DNA from: Comamonadaceae bacterium G21597-S1
GTDB taxonomy: Bacteria; Pseudomonadota; Gammaproteobacteria; Burkholderiales; Burkholderiaceae_C
Direction: 5' to 3'
Assembly (NCBI GenBank): GCA_027214345.1
Contig: JAPWHR010000013.1
Span: 117,769-181,768 of the forward strand
Length of the DNA: 64,000 nt
In this document: one piece after another, positions 35,169 to 44,643 of the stretch
How positions within the stretch are numbered: the stretch's first letter is position 1
Layout of the letters: each line of letters starts with the position of its first letter
Translations under genes and position numbers: made by a program
The notes under the pieces: model-generated
Database searches by the model: none
Told to the model about the DNA's origin: nothing
Seen by the model: the letters and a program-made list of their open reading frames with translations, nothing else

Positions 35169-35957
35169 GTGATCGTCGTCGAGAATTTGCACAAGCATTT
35201 TGGAGGCTTCCATGCCGTCGACGGAGCTTCCCTGTCCATCGAAACGGGCTCGATCACCGGGTTGATCGGCCCGAACGGTGCCGGCAAGACGACGTTGTTC
35301 AATGTCATCGCAGGCCGGCTGCCGCCGACCTCGGGGCGCGTGACGATGGATGGCGAGGACATCACCGGCCTGAGTCCGCACGAACTGTTCAACAAGGGCT
35401 TGCTGCGCACCTTTCAGATCGCGCATGAGTTCGGCTCGATGAGCGTGCGCGAGAACCTGATGCTGGTGCCCCCGGCGCAAGCGGGCGAGACCTTGTTGAA
35501 TACCTGGCTGCGTCGCAAGGCGATCGCGGCGCAGGAGCGCGAGCTCGCGCGCAAGGCCGATGAAGTCCTCGAGTTCCTGACCATTTCCCACCTCGCAGAC
35601 GAGAAGGCGAGCCAGATCTCCGGCGGCCAGAAAAAGCTGCTGGAACTCGGTCGCACGATGATGGTCGACGCCAAGATCGTGTTCCTCGATGAGGTCGGCG
35701 CTGGCGTGAACCGCACGCTGCTGAACCGGATCGGCGACGCCATCGTGCGCCTGAACAAGGAGCGCGGGTACACGTTCTGCGTGATCGAGCACGACATGGA
35801 CTTCATCGCCCGTCTGTGCGACCCGGTGATCGTGATGGCCGAAGGCAAGGTGCTGGCGCAGGGATCGGCCGCGCACATCATGGAGAACACGGCGGTGATC
35901 GAGGCCTATCTTGGTACCGGGCTGAAGAACAAGGTCACGGCGGAGGCCGCGACGTGA
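35169..35957 (+). CDS. livG: Branched-chain amino-acid ABC transporter ATP-binding protein (LivG type)
   Basis: This 262-aa ABC ATPase has Walker A GPNGAGKTT, signature ISGGQKKLLELGR, Walker B AKIVFLDEVGAG, and the H-loop in VIEHDMDFI. The LivG subtype is shown by the long insertion after the Q-loop (RTFQIAHEFGSMSVRENLM). The GTG start at 35169 follows AGGAG. The codon after the catalytic Glu gives Val where Pro is usual (DEV). Its TGA overlaps the next gene's GTG (GTGA). Confidence 0.9.
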   Translation: MIVVENLHKHFGGFHAVDGASLSIETGSITGLIGPNGAGKTTLFNVIAGRLPPTSGRVTMDGEDITGLSPHELFNKGLLRTFQIAHEFGSMSVRENLMLVPPAQAGETLLNTWLRRKAIAAQERELARKADEVLEFLTISHLADEKASQISGGQKKLLELGRTMMVDAKIVFLDEVGAGVNRTLLNRIGDAIVRLNKERGYTFCVIEHDMDFIARLCDPVIVMAEGKVLAQGSAAHIMENTAVIEAYLGTGLKNKVTAEAAT

Positions 35958-36658
35958 GCTTTCTCATCGGCGAGAACATGACCGGCGGCTACGGGGCGGT
36001 CGACATCCTGCACGATTGCACCGTGGCGGTGGACAAGGGCCAGATCGCGGTGATCGTCGGCCCGAACGGTGCCGGCAAGTCCACCGCGATGAAGGCCGTC
36101 TTCGGCATGCTGACGCTGCGCCGCGGCCGCGTGCTGCTCGACGGCGAAGACATCACCGCGTTGTCGCCGCAGGACCGCGTGGCCAAGGGCATGGCCTTCG
36201 TGCCGCAGACCCACAACATCTTCACGTCGATGACGGTCGAGGAAAACCTCGAGATGGGGGCGTTCCTGCGCCGCGACGACATCCGCCCCACCATGGAGCA
36301 GGTCTATACCTTGTTCCCGATCCTGCGCGAGAAGCGCCGCCAGGCCGCAGGGGAGTTGTCGGGCGGCCAGCGCCAGCAGGTCGCCGTGGGCCGCGCGCTG
36401 ATGACCCAGCCCAAGGTGCTGATGCTGGACGAACCCACGGCGGGCGTGAGCCCCATCGTGATGGACGAACTGTTCGACCGGATCATCGAGGTGGCGCGTA
36501 CCGGCATCTCCATCCTGATGGTGGAGCAGAACGCACGCCAGGCGCTGAACATCGCCGACAAGGGCTACGTGCTGGTGCAGGGCGCCAACCGCTTCACCGA
36601 TACCGGCGAGGCGCTGCTGGCCAATGCGGAAGTGCGCAAGTCCTTCCTGGGGGGCTGA
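35954..36658 (+). CDS. livF: Branched-chain amino-acid ABC transporter ATP-binding protein (LivF type)
   Basis: This 234-aa ABC ATPase is the smaller, LivF-type subunit: Walker A GPNGAGKST, FVPQTHNIFTSMTVEENL at the Q-loop, signature LSGGQRQQVAVGRALM, and Walker B VLMLDEPTAG. The GTG start at 35954 has GGAGG seven bases before it and overlaps the LivG stop. It pairs with LivG to power the permeases that follow. Confidence 0.9.
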   Translation: MSFLIGENMTGGYGAVDILHDCTVAVDKGQIAVIVGPNGAGKSTAMKAVFGMLTLRRGRVLLDGEDITALSPQDRVAKGMAFVPQTHNIFTSMTVEENLEMGAFLRRDDIRPTMEQVYTLFPILREKRRQAAGELSGGQRQQVAVGRALMTQPKVLMLDEPTAGVSPIVMDELFDRIIEVARTGISILMVEQNARQALNIADKGYVLVQGANRFTDTGEALLANAEVRKSFLGG

Positions 36659-36661
36659 GAC

Positions 36662-37672
36662 ATGGACTATCTCAACGCCCTCGTCGCACTGCTGAACTAC
36701 GTCGTTGTCCCGGCGACATCGTACGGCGCGCAGCTCGCGCTCGGCGCGCTCGGGATCACGCTGATCTACGGCATCCTGCGCTTCTCCAACTTTGCGCACG
36801 GCGACACGATGGCCTTCGGCACGGCGATCACGATCCTGTTCACCTGGCTGTTCCAGTCCTGGGGCATCAGTCTGCATCCGCTGCCCACGGCCTTGCTCGC
36901 ATTGCCGCTGGGCATCATCGCCACCGCGGTCCTGCTGCTGCTGATCGACCGCGGCGTGTTCCAGTTCCACCGGCAAAGGAAGGCCGCGCCGGTGATCCTG
37001 GTCATCGTCTCGATGGGCGTGATGTTCGTGCTCAACGGACTGACCCGGTTCATCATCGGCGTGCAGGAACAGAACTTCGACGACGGGCAACGGTTCATCA
37101 TCGGCGCGTTCCAGTTCAAGGAGATGACCGGCCTGGACGAGGGGCTGGGCATTCGCACCACGACCGTCATCACGGTGGTGACGGCGGTCATCGTCGTGGC
37201 GGCGCTGTTCTGGTTCCTGAACCGGACCCGCACCGGCAAGTCGATGCGCGCCTTCTCCGACAACGAAGACCTCGCCTTGCTGTCGGGCATCAGCCCCGAG
37301 AAGGTGGTGACGGTCACCTGGATCATCGTCGCGGCGCTGGCCACCGTCGCCGGCGTGCTTTACGGCCTGGACAAGTCGTTCAAGCCGTTCACCTATTTCC
37401 AGCTGCTGCTGCCGATGTTCGCATCCGCGGTGGTCGGCGGCCTGGGCAATCCGCTGGGCGCCATCGCCGGCGGCTTCATCGTCGCCTTCTCCGAGGTCAC
37501 CTTCACCTATGCCTGGAAAAAGGTGCTGGGTTACCTGCTGCCCGAGAGCCTGGCACCCGAGGGCCTGATGCAGCTGTTGTCCACCGACTACAAGTTCGCC
37601 GTCTCGTTCACGATCCTGGTGATCGTGTTGCTGTTCAAGCCCACCGGGCTGTTCAAGGGGAAGGCCGTATGA
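36662..37672 (+). CDS. livH: Branched-chain amino-acid ABC transporter permease (LivH type)
   Basis: This 336-aa inner-membrane permease of the LivH family has about 8-9 hydrophobic helices. Typical parts are YGAQLALGALGITLIYGILR near the N-terminus, and RTRTGKSMRAFSDNEDLALL followed by SGISPEKVV, the cytoplasmic coupling loop that meets the ATPases. The ATG at 36662 lies 3 bp after the LivF stop, and the TGA overlaps the next ATG. Confidence 0.9.
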   Translation: MDYLNALVALLNYVVVPATSYGAQLALGALGITLIYGILRFSNFAHGDTMAFGTAITILFTWLFQSWGISLHPLPTALLALPLGIIATAVLLLLIDRGVFQFHRQRKAAPVILVIVSMGVMFVLNGLTRFIIGVQEQNFDDGQRFIIGAFQFKEMTGLDEGLGIRTTTVITVVTAVIVVAALFWFLNRTRTGKSMRAFSDNEDLALLSGISPEKVVTVTWIIVAALATVAGVLYGLDKSFKPFTYFQLLLPMFASAVVGGLGNPLGAIAGGFIVAFSEVTFTYAWKKVLGYLLPESLAPEGLMQLLSTDYKFAVSFTILVIVLLFKPTGLFKGKAV

Positions 37673-38976
37673 CATCGAAGCTGCATCCCGCATGGCTGTT
37701 CGGCGGCGTCGGCCTGCTCTATCTGCTGGTCGGCGTGCTGCAGAGCTGGACCCTGGCGCTGACCGTTCTCAACAACGGCCTGATCGTGGCGATCGTGGCG
37801 CTGGGCGTGAACATGCAATGGGGTTATGCCGGCTTGTTCAACGTCGGCGTGTCGGGCTTCTTCGCGCTGGGCGGGCTGGCGGTCGTGCTGGTGTCCAAGC
37901 CGCTCGATGGCGCTGCGTGGGCGGCCGGCACGCCGCGCATCATGCTGGCGCTGCTGATTGGCGTGGCCGTGATCTCCGCCGCGGCGCGATTGTGGAAGGT
38001 GATGAAGCCCGGGCGGATGCGCGGGCTCTGGCTGACGGTCCTGCTGGTCGCGGGCCTGTTCCTGTTCCGTCATGTCTTCGACCCGGGCGTGCGCGCGGTC
38101 GAGGCGATCACCCCGGCGTCGACCGGCAACATCGGCGGCCTGGGCCTGCCGGTGCCGCTGTCCTGGATCGTCGGTGGCGTGCTGGCCGCGGGAGCGGCCT
38201 GGGTCGTGGCCAAGACGGCACTGGGCCTGCGCTCGGACTACCTCGCGATTGCCACGCTGGGCATCAGCGAGATCATCATCGCGATGATGAAGAACGAGGA
38301 GTGGCTCGACCGGGGTGTGAAGAACGTCATCGAGATCGATCGCTGGCCGGTGCCGTATGAAGTCGACCTGCAGCAGCAGGCCGGCTTCGTCGCGGCCGCG
38401 CAGGCGCTGGGCTTCGACGCGCGCACCGGCTCGACGGTCTTCGTCGCGGTCTGTTTCGCACTGCTGTTCACCGCCATCCTGCTGATCTTGCTGGCGCTGG
38501 CCGAATATGCGCTGAAATCACCGTGGGGCCGCATGATGCGCGCCATCCGCGACAACGAGATCGCCGCCGAGGCCATGGGCAAGGACGTCAAGCGCCGCCA
38601 CCTGCAGGTCTTCGTGCTGGGGTCGGCCGTGATCGGCATTGCGGGCGCACTGTACGTGACGCTGCAGGGATTGCTGGTACCGACCAGCTACGCCGATCCG
38701 CTGCGCCACACCTTCCTGATCTGGGCCATGGTCATCCTCGGTGGCTCGGGCAACAACTGGGGTTCGGTGCTCGGCGCGCTGATCATCATGCTGGTGTGGG
38801 GCATGGCCGAGAGTGTCGGGCCGGCGCTGATCGGGCTGCTGACCACGCCGCTGGCCGACGGCCCGTTGAAGGCGCACCTGATCGACTCGGCGGTGCAGAT
38901 GCGCCTGCCGGTGGTGGGACTGGCTTTGTTGCTGGTGTTGCGCTTCAGTCCGCGCGGCCTGATCCCCGAGAAATAG
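37669..38976 (+). CDS. livM: Branched-chain amino-acid ABC transporter permease (LivM type)
   Basis: This 435-aa permease of the LivM family completes the transporter. The N-terminal motif is LNNGLIVAIVALGVNMQWGY followed by AGLFNVGVSGFFALGG. The coupling loop is SPWGRMMRAIRDNEIAAEAM, then GKDVKRRHLQVF. ATG 37669 overlaps the LivH stop (ATGA). A long frame continues upstream of this ATG but it is out of frame with the real genes there. A small GC hairpin (38976-38992) lies at the stop codon without a T run. Confidence 0.9.
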   Translation: MTSKLHPAWLFGGVGLLYLLVGVLQSWTLALTVLNNGLIVAIVALGVNMQWGYAGLFNVGVSGFFALGGLAVVLVSKPLDGAAWAAGTPRIMLALLIGVAVISAAARLWKVMKPGRMRGLWLTVLLVAGLFLFRHVFDPGVRAVEAITPASTGNIGGLGLPVPLSWIVGGVLAAGAAWVVAKTALGLRSDYLAIATLGISEIIIAMMKNEEWLDRGVKNVIEIDRWPVPYEVDLQQQAGFVAAAQALGFDARTGSTVFVAVCFALLFTAILLILLALAEYALKSPWGRMMRAIRDNEIAAEAMGKDVKRRHLQVFVLGSAVIGIAGALYVTLQGLLVPTSYADPLRHTFLIWAMVILGGSGNNWGSVLGALIIMLVWGMAESVGPALIGLLTTPLADGPLKAHLIDSAVQMRLPVVGLALLLVLRFSPRGLIPEK

Positions 38977-39231
38977 CGGGCTCCGCGCCCGCACCTCAAC
39001 CCGGTCGCGCAGCGGCGCCTGCCTGCCTGCCGCGGCGATCATCGCGGGCCATGCCAGGCCGATGCGCGATTGACGCCGTCCCGTCGAACCCTATCATGGA
39101 GCGATCGAACGGCAGTTGCCCTCGGCAAGACGCACCGGTCGACGGTGTGCGCACGGCACGTTCAATCACCGGCGATCAATGGAACTCCAGCGTCCGCGCT
39201 TGTCGCGGAACCTCACGGGAAAGGATTGCAC

Positions 39232-40473
39232 ATGGAAACCAGGTCCGGATCGGAAGCCCCATCCGGCGCGTCCTCGATTCTCTCGGTTCTCGTCGTGGTG
39301 CTGGCGATAGCGGCAGGCTCGCTCTGGTATGCCTATTCGGGCTTGAAAACCCAACTGGCGCAACAACGCGAGGCCCAGCGCGCGCTTGAAACCGAACGGG
39401 ATGGCCTGAAGACCGCGTCGCGGTCCCAGCGCGAACGGATCACCACACTGGAGGCGAAAAACCAGGCGCTGCAAGGCAAGCTCGACGAACAGGTCAATGA
39501 GGTGCAACGACTCCATGCGTCCGCAGCCGAAGCGCTGATGCGTTATCAGGTGCTCGAAGCGGAAAAAGATGCGTTGTCTCGAGAACGGTCACAAGCCCTC
39601 GAGCAGGCCCAGGCGATCGCAAGTGCGCGGGATGGGCTGTCCAGCGAACTCGATGCGACGAAGAAGGCCCTTGCCCAGGCGCATGCTCTTGCATCAGAAC
39701 GCAACCTGGCACTCGAGCAATTGCAGCAGGACACGCAGGCGCGACTGCAGAGCTTGGACGCCGAGAAGGCGGCGATCAACCAGCAGCTGAGTGCGGCACG
39801 AGACCAGGCCACGTCTGCTGCAGCCGCTGGCGAGAGGCTGACACGCGAGCTGGCTTCGGCCAGGCAGGCGCTCGGCGAAACCCAGGCCGCAGTGGCGAAG
39901 CAGAAAGCGGCATTCGCGCAGTTGCAGGACGAACATGCCCGACTTGAGACTGCGGACCTGGAGCGGCAAGCGGAACTCAGGCAATTGCAGCAAGCACAGC
40001 GCGATGCGCAGCAGAAATTGCAGGCGCTGGAGGCTGAAAACACATCCATCGCGCACAAGCTTGCGAGCACCCAGGGTCAGGCGCAGGCTGCGGCCACCGC
40101 TGGCGCCAGTCTGTCGAGCGCGCTGGATTCGACCCGGCAAACGCTTGCCCTAGCCCGTTCGCGTGCCGCAGACTTGAACCAGTCGTACCAGGAGCTGCTC
40201 AAGGACCACTCGAACCTGGCCGCCACCGGCGCGGTCAGGAAGGCGGAACTGGACAGGATGCGCGCCGCATTCGAAGCGGCGCAGAACGAAGTCGCGCGTC
40301 TCACGGGTGCGCGTGGAATCTACACGGTGCAGGCCGCCGACTCCCTGTCGTCCATTGCCGCCTATTTCTACCGCAACGGTAATCGCTGGACCGACATCCA
40401 GCGCGAGAACGCCTTCCTGGCTGGCAATCCCGATCTGATCTACGCCGGCCAGGTGCTGATCATTCCGAAGTGA
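39232..40473 (+). CDS. Membrane-anchored coiled-coil protein with C-terminal LysM domain
   Basis: This 413-aa protein has one N-terminal membrane helix (about 15-37, SSILSVLVVVLAIAAGSLWY) and a long Ala/Gln/Glu-rich coiled coil (about 38-360). A C-terminal LysM module (about 365-413: GIYTVQAADSLSSIAAYFYR ... AGQVLIIPK) follows. LysM modules bind peptidoglycan or other GlcNAc-containing glycans. ATG 39232 has AAGGA eight bases upstream. The layout suggests an inner-membrane protein reaching to the cell wall. I do not recognise a specific orthologue. Confidence 0.75.
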   Translation: METRSGSEAPSGASSILSVLVVVLAIAAGSLWYAYSGLKTQLAQQREAQRALETERDGLKTASRSQRERITTLEAKNQALQGKLDEQVNEVQRLHASAAEALMRYQVLEAEKDALSRERSQALEQAQAIASARDGLSSELDATKKALAQAHALASERNLALEQLQQDTQARLQSLDAEKAAINQQLSAARDQATSAAAAGERLTRELASARQALGETQAAVAKQKAAFAQLQDEHARLETADLERQAELRQLQQAQRDAQQKLQALEAENTSIAHKLASTQGQAQAAATAGASLSSALDSTRQTLALARSRAADLNQSYQELLKDHSNLAATGAVRKAELDRMRAAFEAAQNEVARLTGARGIYTVQAADSLSSIAAYFYRNGNRWTDIQRENAFLAGNPDLIYAGQVLIIPK

Positions 40474-40499
40474 CGCCCGAGATCGGCCAACGTGTCGCC

Positions 40500-40670
40500 G
40501 GGCCGCTGGACGCACGCTGCCACGGGAACAGCGACGATGCGCCCTTCATCTCGACCCCCCGTTTCGCCGAGGACCACGACGCCGGATTGCGATGGCTCCA
40601 CACCAGGGACGGCATCGACGGCAAGCGCATCGCGTTGCTGGGCCACTCGGTGGGCGCAGCGGCGGCGATT
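40500..40670 (+). pseudogene. Remnant of an alpha/beta hydrolase gene
   Basis: Directly after the LysM gene a plus-strand frame (40470-40715) encodes a piece of alpha/beta hydrolase: LDARCHGNSDD, then FAEDHDAGLRWLH and the nucleophile elbow IALLGHSVGAAAAI. It has no start region, oxyanion loop or C-terminal acid/His residues. Recognisable homology stops at about 40667, exactly where the minus-strand Pat-like gene ends (stop at 40670-40672). The remains look like the middle of a gene cut at both sides by deletion. Confidence 0.6.
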
Positions 40671-43345
40671 CACAGTGACTTGCTCGCGACCTTGAAGTCG
40701 GGGTCGTCGGGATAGGCGGCGACGTTGAAACCGAGGCGGGTCATCAGTCGCAGCATCGGCTTGTTCTTCACCAGAATCAGGCCCATGATTTCGCTCAGCC
40801 CCTTGGCCCGCGCAGCATCGGTGATCGCGGTCATCAGCCGCGAACCAAGCCCCTGACCGGTGTGGTCGTCGGCGACCAGCAGCGAAAACTCGCAGCTCGT
40901 GCCGTCGGGGTTGGTGACGATACGCGCGACTCCGATGATGCGCACATGCTCTCGCGTGCTGCCGTCCTCGGCGCGCGCGGTCTGGCGTTGTACCGCGACC
41001 AGCGCCATCTCGCGGTCGTAATCGATCAGCGTGAAGCGCAACAGCATGCGCAGCGGCAATTCGGGCAGCGTGCTGGCGAAGCGGAAGTAGCGGCTCTCCG
41101 ACGACAGGCCGCGCACCAGTGCCTGCAGCATCTCGGCGTCGTCCGGGTGAATCGGGCGGATCGTGTACAGCCCTCCGTCCTTCAACGGCCACTCGCGCTC
41201 TTGCCCGGTGGGATAAGGCATGATCGCCAGATGGCCGTAGGGTGAGGCTGGCGCGTTGTGCTCGACGACGATGCGGGCGTCAACGGCGATGGCGCCGTGC
41301 TCGTCGACGATCACCGGGTTGATGTCCATCTCGCGCAACTGCGGCAGCGCGCAGACCATCTCGCTGACGCGCAACAGTACCTGCTCGAGCGCCGCGCGGT
41401 TGATGGCGGGCGCGCCGCGCCACGCGCCGAGCATCTCGGCGACCCGGGCCCGGGCGATGAGCCGGCCGGCCAGGAAGCGGTTCAGTGGCGGCAACTCCAT
41501 CGCACGATCGGCGATCAATTCAATCATGGTGCCGCCGGCGCCGAAGGTGATCACCGGACCGAATGCCTCGTCCGTGGTCAGCCCGACAAAAACTTCGCGT
41601 CCATGGCCGCGCCCGAGGCCGCGCCCGGCCATCGGCTGCACCGTGATGCCGTTGATCCGCGCATCGGGCTGCGCCAGTGCCACGGCCTGCAGCATCTCGT
41701 GATAACGGTCGCGCACCTGGGCTGCGGTGTGCACGTCCAGCATCACGCCTTGCACGTCGCTCTTGTGCGTGATGTCGGGCGAATCGACCTTCAGCGCGAC
41801 CGGGTAACCCAGCTGGCTTGCGATCAGCATCGCCTCGGTCGCGCTGCGCGCGAGCATGGTCCGCGTGACCGGTATGTGGAAGGCCGCCAGCAGCGCCTTG
41901 CTCTCCATTTCGGTCAACACCTTGCGCCTTTCGGCGAGCACACCTTCGATGAGCAGGCGCGCGCCCTCGGCGTCGGGCAACGCACCGCCGCCCAGGGGCG
42001 CCGGTGTCTGCTGCAGCAACTGCTGATTGCGATAGAAGCTGGCAATACTGTGGAAGGCATCGACCGCGGCCTCGGGCGTGCGGAACACCGGCATCTGGCG
42101 ATCGGCGAGCAGGCGCCGCGCGGCAAGGGCACGCGCCTCGCCCATCCAACAGGCGATGACCGGCTTGCCCTTGGCCGAAAACGCCGCCGCGACCGCACTG
42201 GCGACGGCCTCGGTGTCGGTGCCGTGCTTGGGCGCGTGGATCAACAACACGCCATCGGTGTCGCTGTGGGCAAGTGCACGCTCCAGCGCCTGGAGATAGG
42301 CCGCGGCGTCGGCATGCTCGCCCAGGTCGTCGACATGCGTGACCGCCAGCCCGAGCGTCGCCGCCCAGTCGGCGGCCAGCACCGCCGGACCGCCGCCATT
42401 GCTGACAATGGCCAGGCGCTCGTCGACCGGCTTGAAACGCGAAGCCAGGCATTGCGCGGCCGAGAACAGCTGGGTGAACTGGCGTACCCGCACCGCGCCG
42501 GCGCGACGCAGCGCAGCGTCGAACGTGTCGTCCGCGCCGACGATGGATGCCGAATGGGTCAGCGCAACCTTCGAGCCGGCGGCGCGGCGGCCCGACTTCA
42601 TCACCACCACCGGCTTGGCATAGGCGGCGGCACGCATGGCACTCATGAAGCGGCGTGCATCGCGGATGCCTTCCATGTAGACCAGGATGCTCTGGGTCGC
42701 AGTGTCGGTGGCCAGGAAATCCAGAATCTGCGGCAGCTCGGTCGTGGTATTGGGTCCGAGCGAGACAACCGTCGAGAACCCTACACCTTGCTGTCCGGCC
42801 CAGTCGAGCATCGCCGCCGTCAGTGCACCCGACTGCGACACCAGGGCGAGCGACCCCATACCAGCCAGCGGCCCCAGTGCGCTGGCGTTGAGCTTGAGAG
42901 CGGGTCGCTGCAGCCCCGGGGTGTTCGGCCCCAGCAGATGAACGCCGTAACGGCGCGCGGTCTGGTGCAACGCCGCACACTGCGCCTGCGGCAGGCCGGC
43001 ACCGAGCACGATCGCGGCGCGGCAGCGGATGCGCCCCACGATCTCCAGCGCCGCCGCGACCTGATCGTCCGGCAAGGCGATCAACGCCAGGTCGGCCCGC
43101 GAGTCGGCCAGGTCGGCAAGCTTGCCGGTCATGCCGATATCGAGCCAGGTCACGACGCCGGCGTAGCCGTCGATGCCGGGGCCGCCGGCGAAGCTCGTGC
43201 GCAGTGCCTGCGCTTCGGGCGTCGGCGCTTGCGGGTTGTCGGGGTCGCCGGCGAAGACGACGATCGAACGCGGGTTGAACAGCGGAGTGAGGTGATGACG
43301 GTCCACGATGACGGCAGCAAAGTCGGGCTCAGGGATCACCAGCAT
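40670..43345 (-). CDS. Bifunctional ADP-forming acetyl-CoA synthetase-like / GNAT acetyltransferase (Pat-type)
   Basis: This 891-aa cytoplasmic protein has the Pat/YfiQ layout: a CoA-binding and succinyl-CoA-ligase-like alpha part (about 15-450: FNPRSIVVFAGDPDNP, LLGPNTPGLQRP, SLALVSQSGALTAAMLDWAG), an ATP-grasp beta part (about 480-700) and a C-terminal GNAT domain (about 715-880: YTIRPIHPDDAEML, LVADDHTGQGLGSRLM). In known cases the GNAT domain acetylates lysines of acetyl-CoA synthetase and other proteins, with the large domain sensing acetyl-CoA. ATG 43345 starts MLVIPEPDF; the upstream region has no continuing homology. It stands alone, convergent with the LysM gene. Confidence 0.87.
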   Translation of the reverse strand: MLVIPEPDFAAVIVDRHHLTPLFNPRSIVVFAGDPDNPQAPTPEAQALRTSFAGGPGIDGYAGVVTWLDIGMTGKLADLADSRADLALIALPDDQVAAALEIVGRIRCRAAIVLGAGLPQAQCAALHQTARRYGVHLLGPNTPGLQRPALKLNASALGPLAGMGSLALVSQSGALTAAMLDWAGQQGVGFSTVVSLGPNTTTELPQILDFLATDTATQSILVYMEGIRDARRFMSAMRAAAYAKPVVVMKSGRRAAGSKVALTHSASIVGADDTFDAALRRAGAVRVRQFTQLFSAAQCLASRFKPVDERLAIVSNGGGPAVLAADWAATLGLAVTHVDDLGEHADAAAYLQALERALAHSDTDGVLLIHAPKHGTDTEAVASAVAAAFSAKGKPVIACWMGEARALAARRLLADRQMPVFRTPEAAVDAFHSIASFYRNQQLLQQTPAPLGGGALPDAEGARLLIEGVLAERRKVLTEMESKALLAAFHIPVTRTMLARSATEAMLIASQLGYPVALKVDSPDITHKSDVQGVMLDVHTAAQVRDRYHEMLQAVALAQPDARINGITVQPMAGRGLGRGHGREVFVGLTTDEAFGPVITFGAGGTMIELIADRAMELPPLNRFLAGRLIARARVAEMLGAWRGAPAINRAALEQVLLRVSEMVCALPQLREMDINPVIVDEHGAIAVDARIVVEHNAPASPYGHLAIMPYPTGQEREWPLKDGGLYTIRPIHPDDAEMLQALVRGLSSESRYFRFASTLPELPLRMLLRFTLIDYDREMALVAVQRQTARAEDGSTREHVRIIGVARIVTNPDGTSCEFSLLVADDHTGQGLGSRLMTAITDAARAKGLSEIMGLILVKNKPMLRLMTRLGFNVAAYPDDPDFKVASKSL

Positions 43346-43595
43346 AGACGAGGCGGCGGAAAAACGGCCACATTCCCGGCGCGACGCGGCATTTTTCTCG
43401 ACGAGCCGGCGGTTGGAACGGCTGTGCGGAGCCGCAGCGCATTTCGCACCGCGGTGCGTACACGCCGCTGCGCGACATGCGACAACGCATCCCCCTGACC
43501 GTCTTCGCCGTCAGAAGACCGCGCAATCCCTGCACACACCCTCGCGGGCGAGGCAGTGGCGCGCGGCTCGCGCGGTACCGACCGGCAGGTCTCCG

Positions 43596-44200
43596 TCAGG
43601 ACTTCGGCTTGCCGTTCTCCGGATCGTACAACGGCCGATACCCCACCGCCTCCACCCTGACCGGATACACATCCGCAAAATACTGGATCTGCAACTCGCG
43701 CCCGACCTGGCAGTAGTCGTGCGGCAAATACGCCAACGCGATGTTCTTGCCGATGCTCGGCCCGAACGCGATGCTGGTGGTGTACGAGCGCCGGCCCAAT
43801 GAATCGACCAAAGTGGCACCGGTGGCGGGATCCATGACCGGCAGGTTGCCCAGCGGGTAACGTGCCACGCCGGCGCTGTCGATGTTGCTCGTCATGACCA
43901 GCGTGCACAACGTCGCCGGCTGGTGTTCGCGCTCGCGGAACCGCATGTGCGCCGCCTTGCCGTGGAAGTCGGCCGCCTTGACCTTGGGCCTTGCCAGGTC
44001 GCACTCGAACAGCTTGTATTCGGTCAGCAGGTCGGCGTTCTGCAGGCGCAGGCTTTTTTCCATGCGCCGGCTGTTGGCGTAGGTTTCCACGTCCACCGGG
44101 GTCACGCCCAGCGCATGCAGCGCGTCCCACAAAGCCAGGCCGTGCTCATCATGGAAGTGGAGCTCCCAGCCCTGCTCGCCCCTATGCGAGCTGTGGAGAA
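43596..44200 (-). pseudogene. Partial duplicate of the 3' end of the dimethylglycine/sarcosine dehydrogenase-like gene
   Basis: This segment encodes about the last 200 residues (GEQGWELHF to the stop) of the gene at 44989-47553, the C-terminal aminomethyltransferase (GcvT-like) part. It is offset by 1393 bp from the intact copy, and 43627-43888 is base-for-base identical with 45020-45281. The upstream part of the protein, with the FAD domain, is missing. There is no ribosome-binding site, and the first codons (LVLHSSHRGEQG) are diverged. It is a pseudogene fragment, separated from the parent gene by a HepT/MntA pair. Confidence 0.85.
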
Positions 44201-44304
44201 CCAACGCCGTCAGGTCGCGCGCACGCCGCGCTTGACGTAGCCTTGTGGCGATTCAATCGATCACGCAGTGGCTTGACCGGCTTGCAGGACGGATCCAGTG
44301 ACGG

Positions 44305-44643
44305 TCAAGTCAACCTGTCGACGATCTGCCTGACCTGAACTCGCAGCGTCGGCAAGTCTTGCTCGACCATGGACCAAACGGAATCGAGATCGACGCTGAA
44401 ATATGCATGGATCAGTCGATCGCGCGTTCCCGCAATCTGACGCCAGGGCACCGCGGTTTCAGCAGCGATCAGATCCGCACTGAGATTCTTGACCGCTTCG
44501 CCGATGATTTCGAGCTGACGTATCACTGCGCTTTGGGTCTTGCGGTCCGCCATGAACGCTTGCTGACCCTCCGCCGTGAAGCTCGAGATCTCATCGATGG
44601 CGCTCAAGACATGTCGCAAGAACAAGCTGTCGCGATCCTTCAT
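44305..44643 (-). CDS. HepT-like HEPN toxin (DUF86)
   Basis: This 112-aa HEPN-fold protein is of the HepT (DUF86) type. The ribonuclease motif R-x4-H-x-Y is present in GTRDRLIHAYFSVD. It is paired with an MNT nucleotidyltransferase gene immediately upstream, with ATGA overlap at 44640-44643. In HepT/MntA systems the HEPN protein is an RNase toxin that MntA silences by adding AMP to the Tyr of this motif. ATG 44643 is set by the overlap. The pair lies between two copies of a metabolic gene's 3' end, a sign of insertion or rearrangement. Confidence 0.87.
   Translation of the reverse strand: MKDRDSLFLRHVLSAIDEISSFTAEGQQAFMADRKTQSAVIRQLEIIGEAVKNLSADLIAAETAVPWRQIAGTRDRLIHAYFSVDLDSVWSMVEQDLPTLRVQVRQIVDRLT

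Noticed and set aside
36016..37668. Upstream extension of the LivM frame
   Set aside because: The long frame runs through livF and livH out of register; LivM homology begins at ATG 37669, which overlaps the LivH stop.
43346..43595. Possible second toxin-antitoxin remnant after the partial dehydrogenase copy
   Set aside because: There is faint likeness to the sequence after the intact copy just beyond the stop codon (GTCCTGACG, GGTACC), but it fades quickly and no MNT motif is present.
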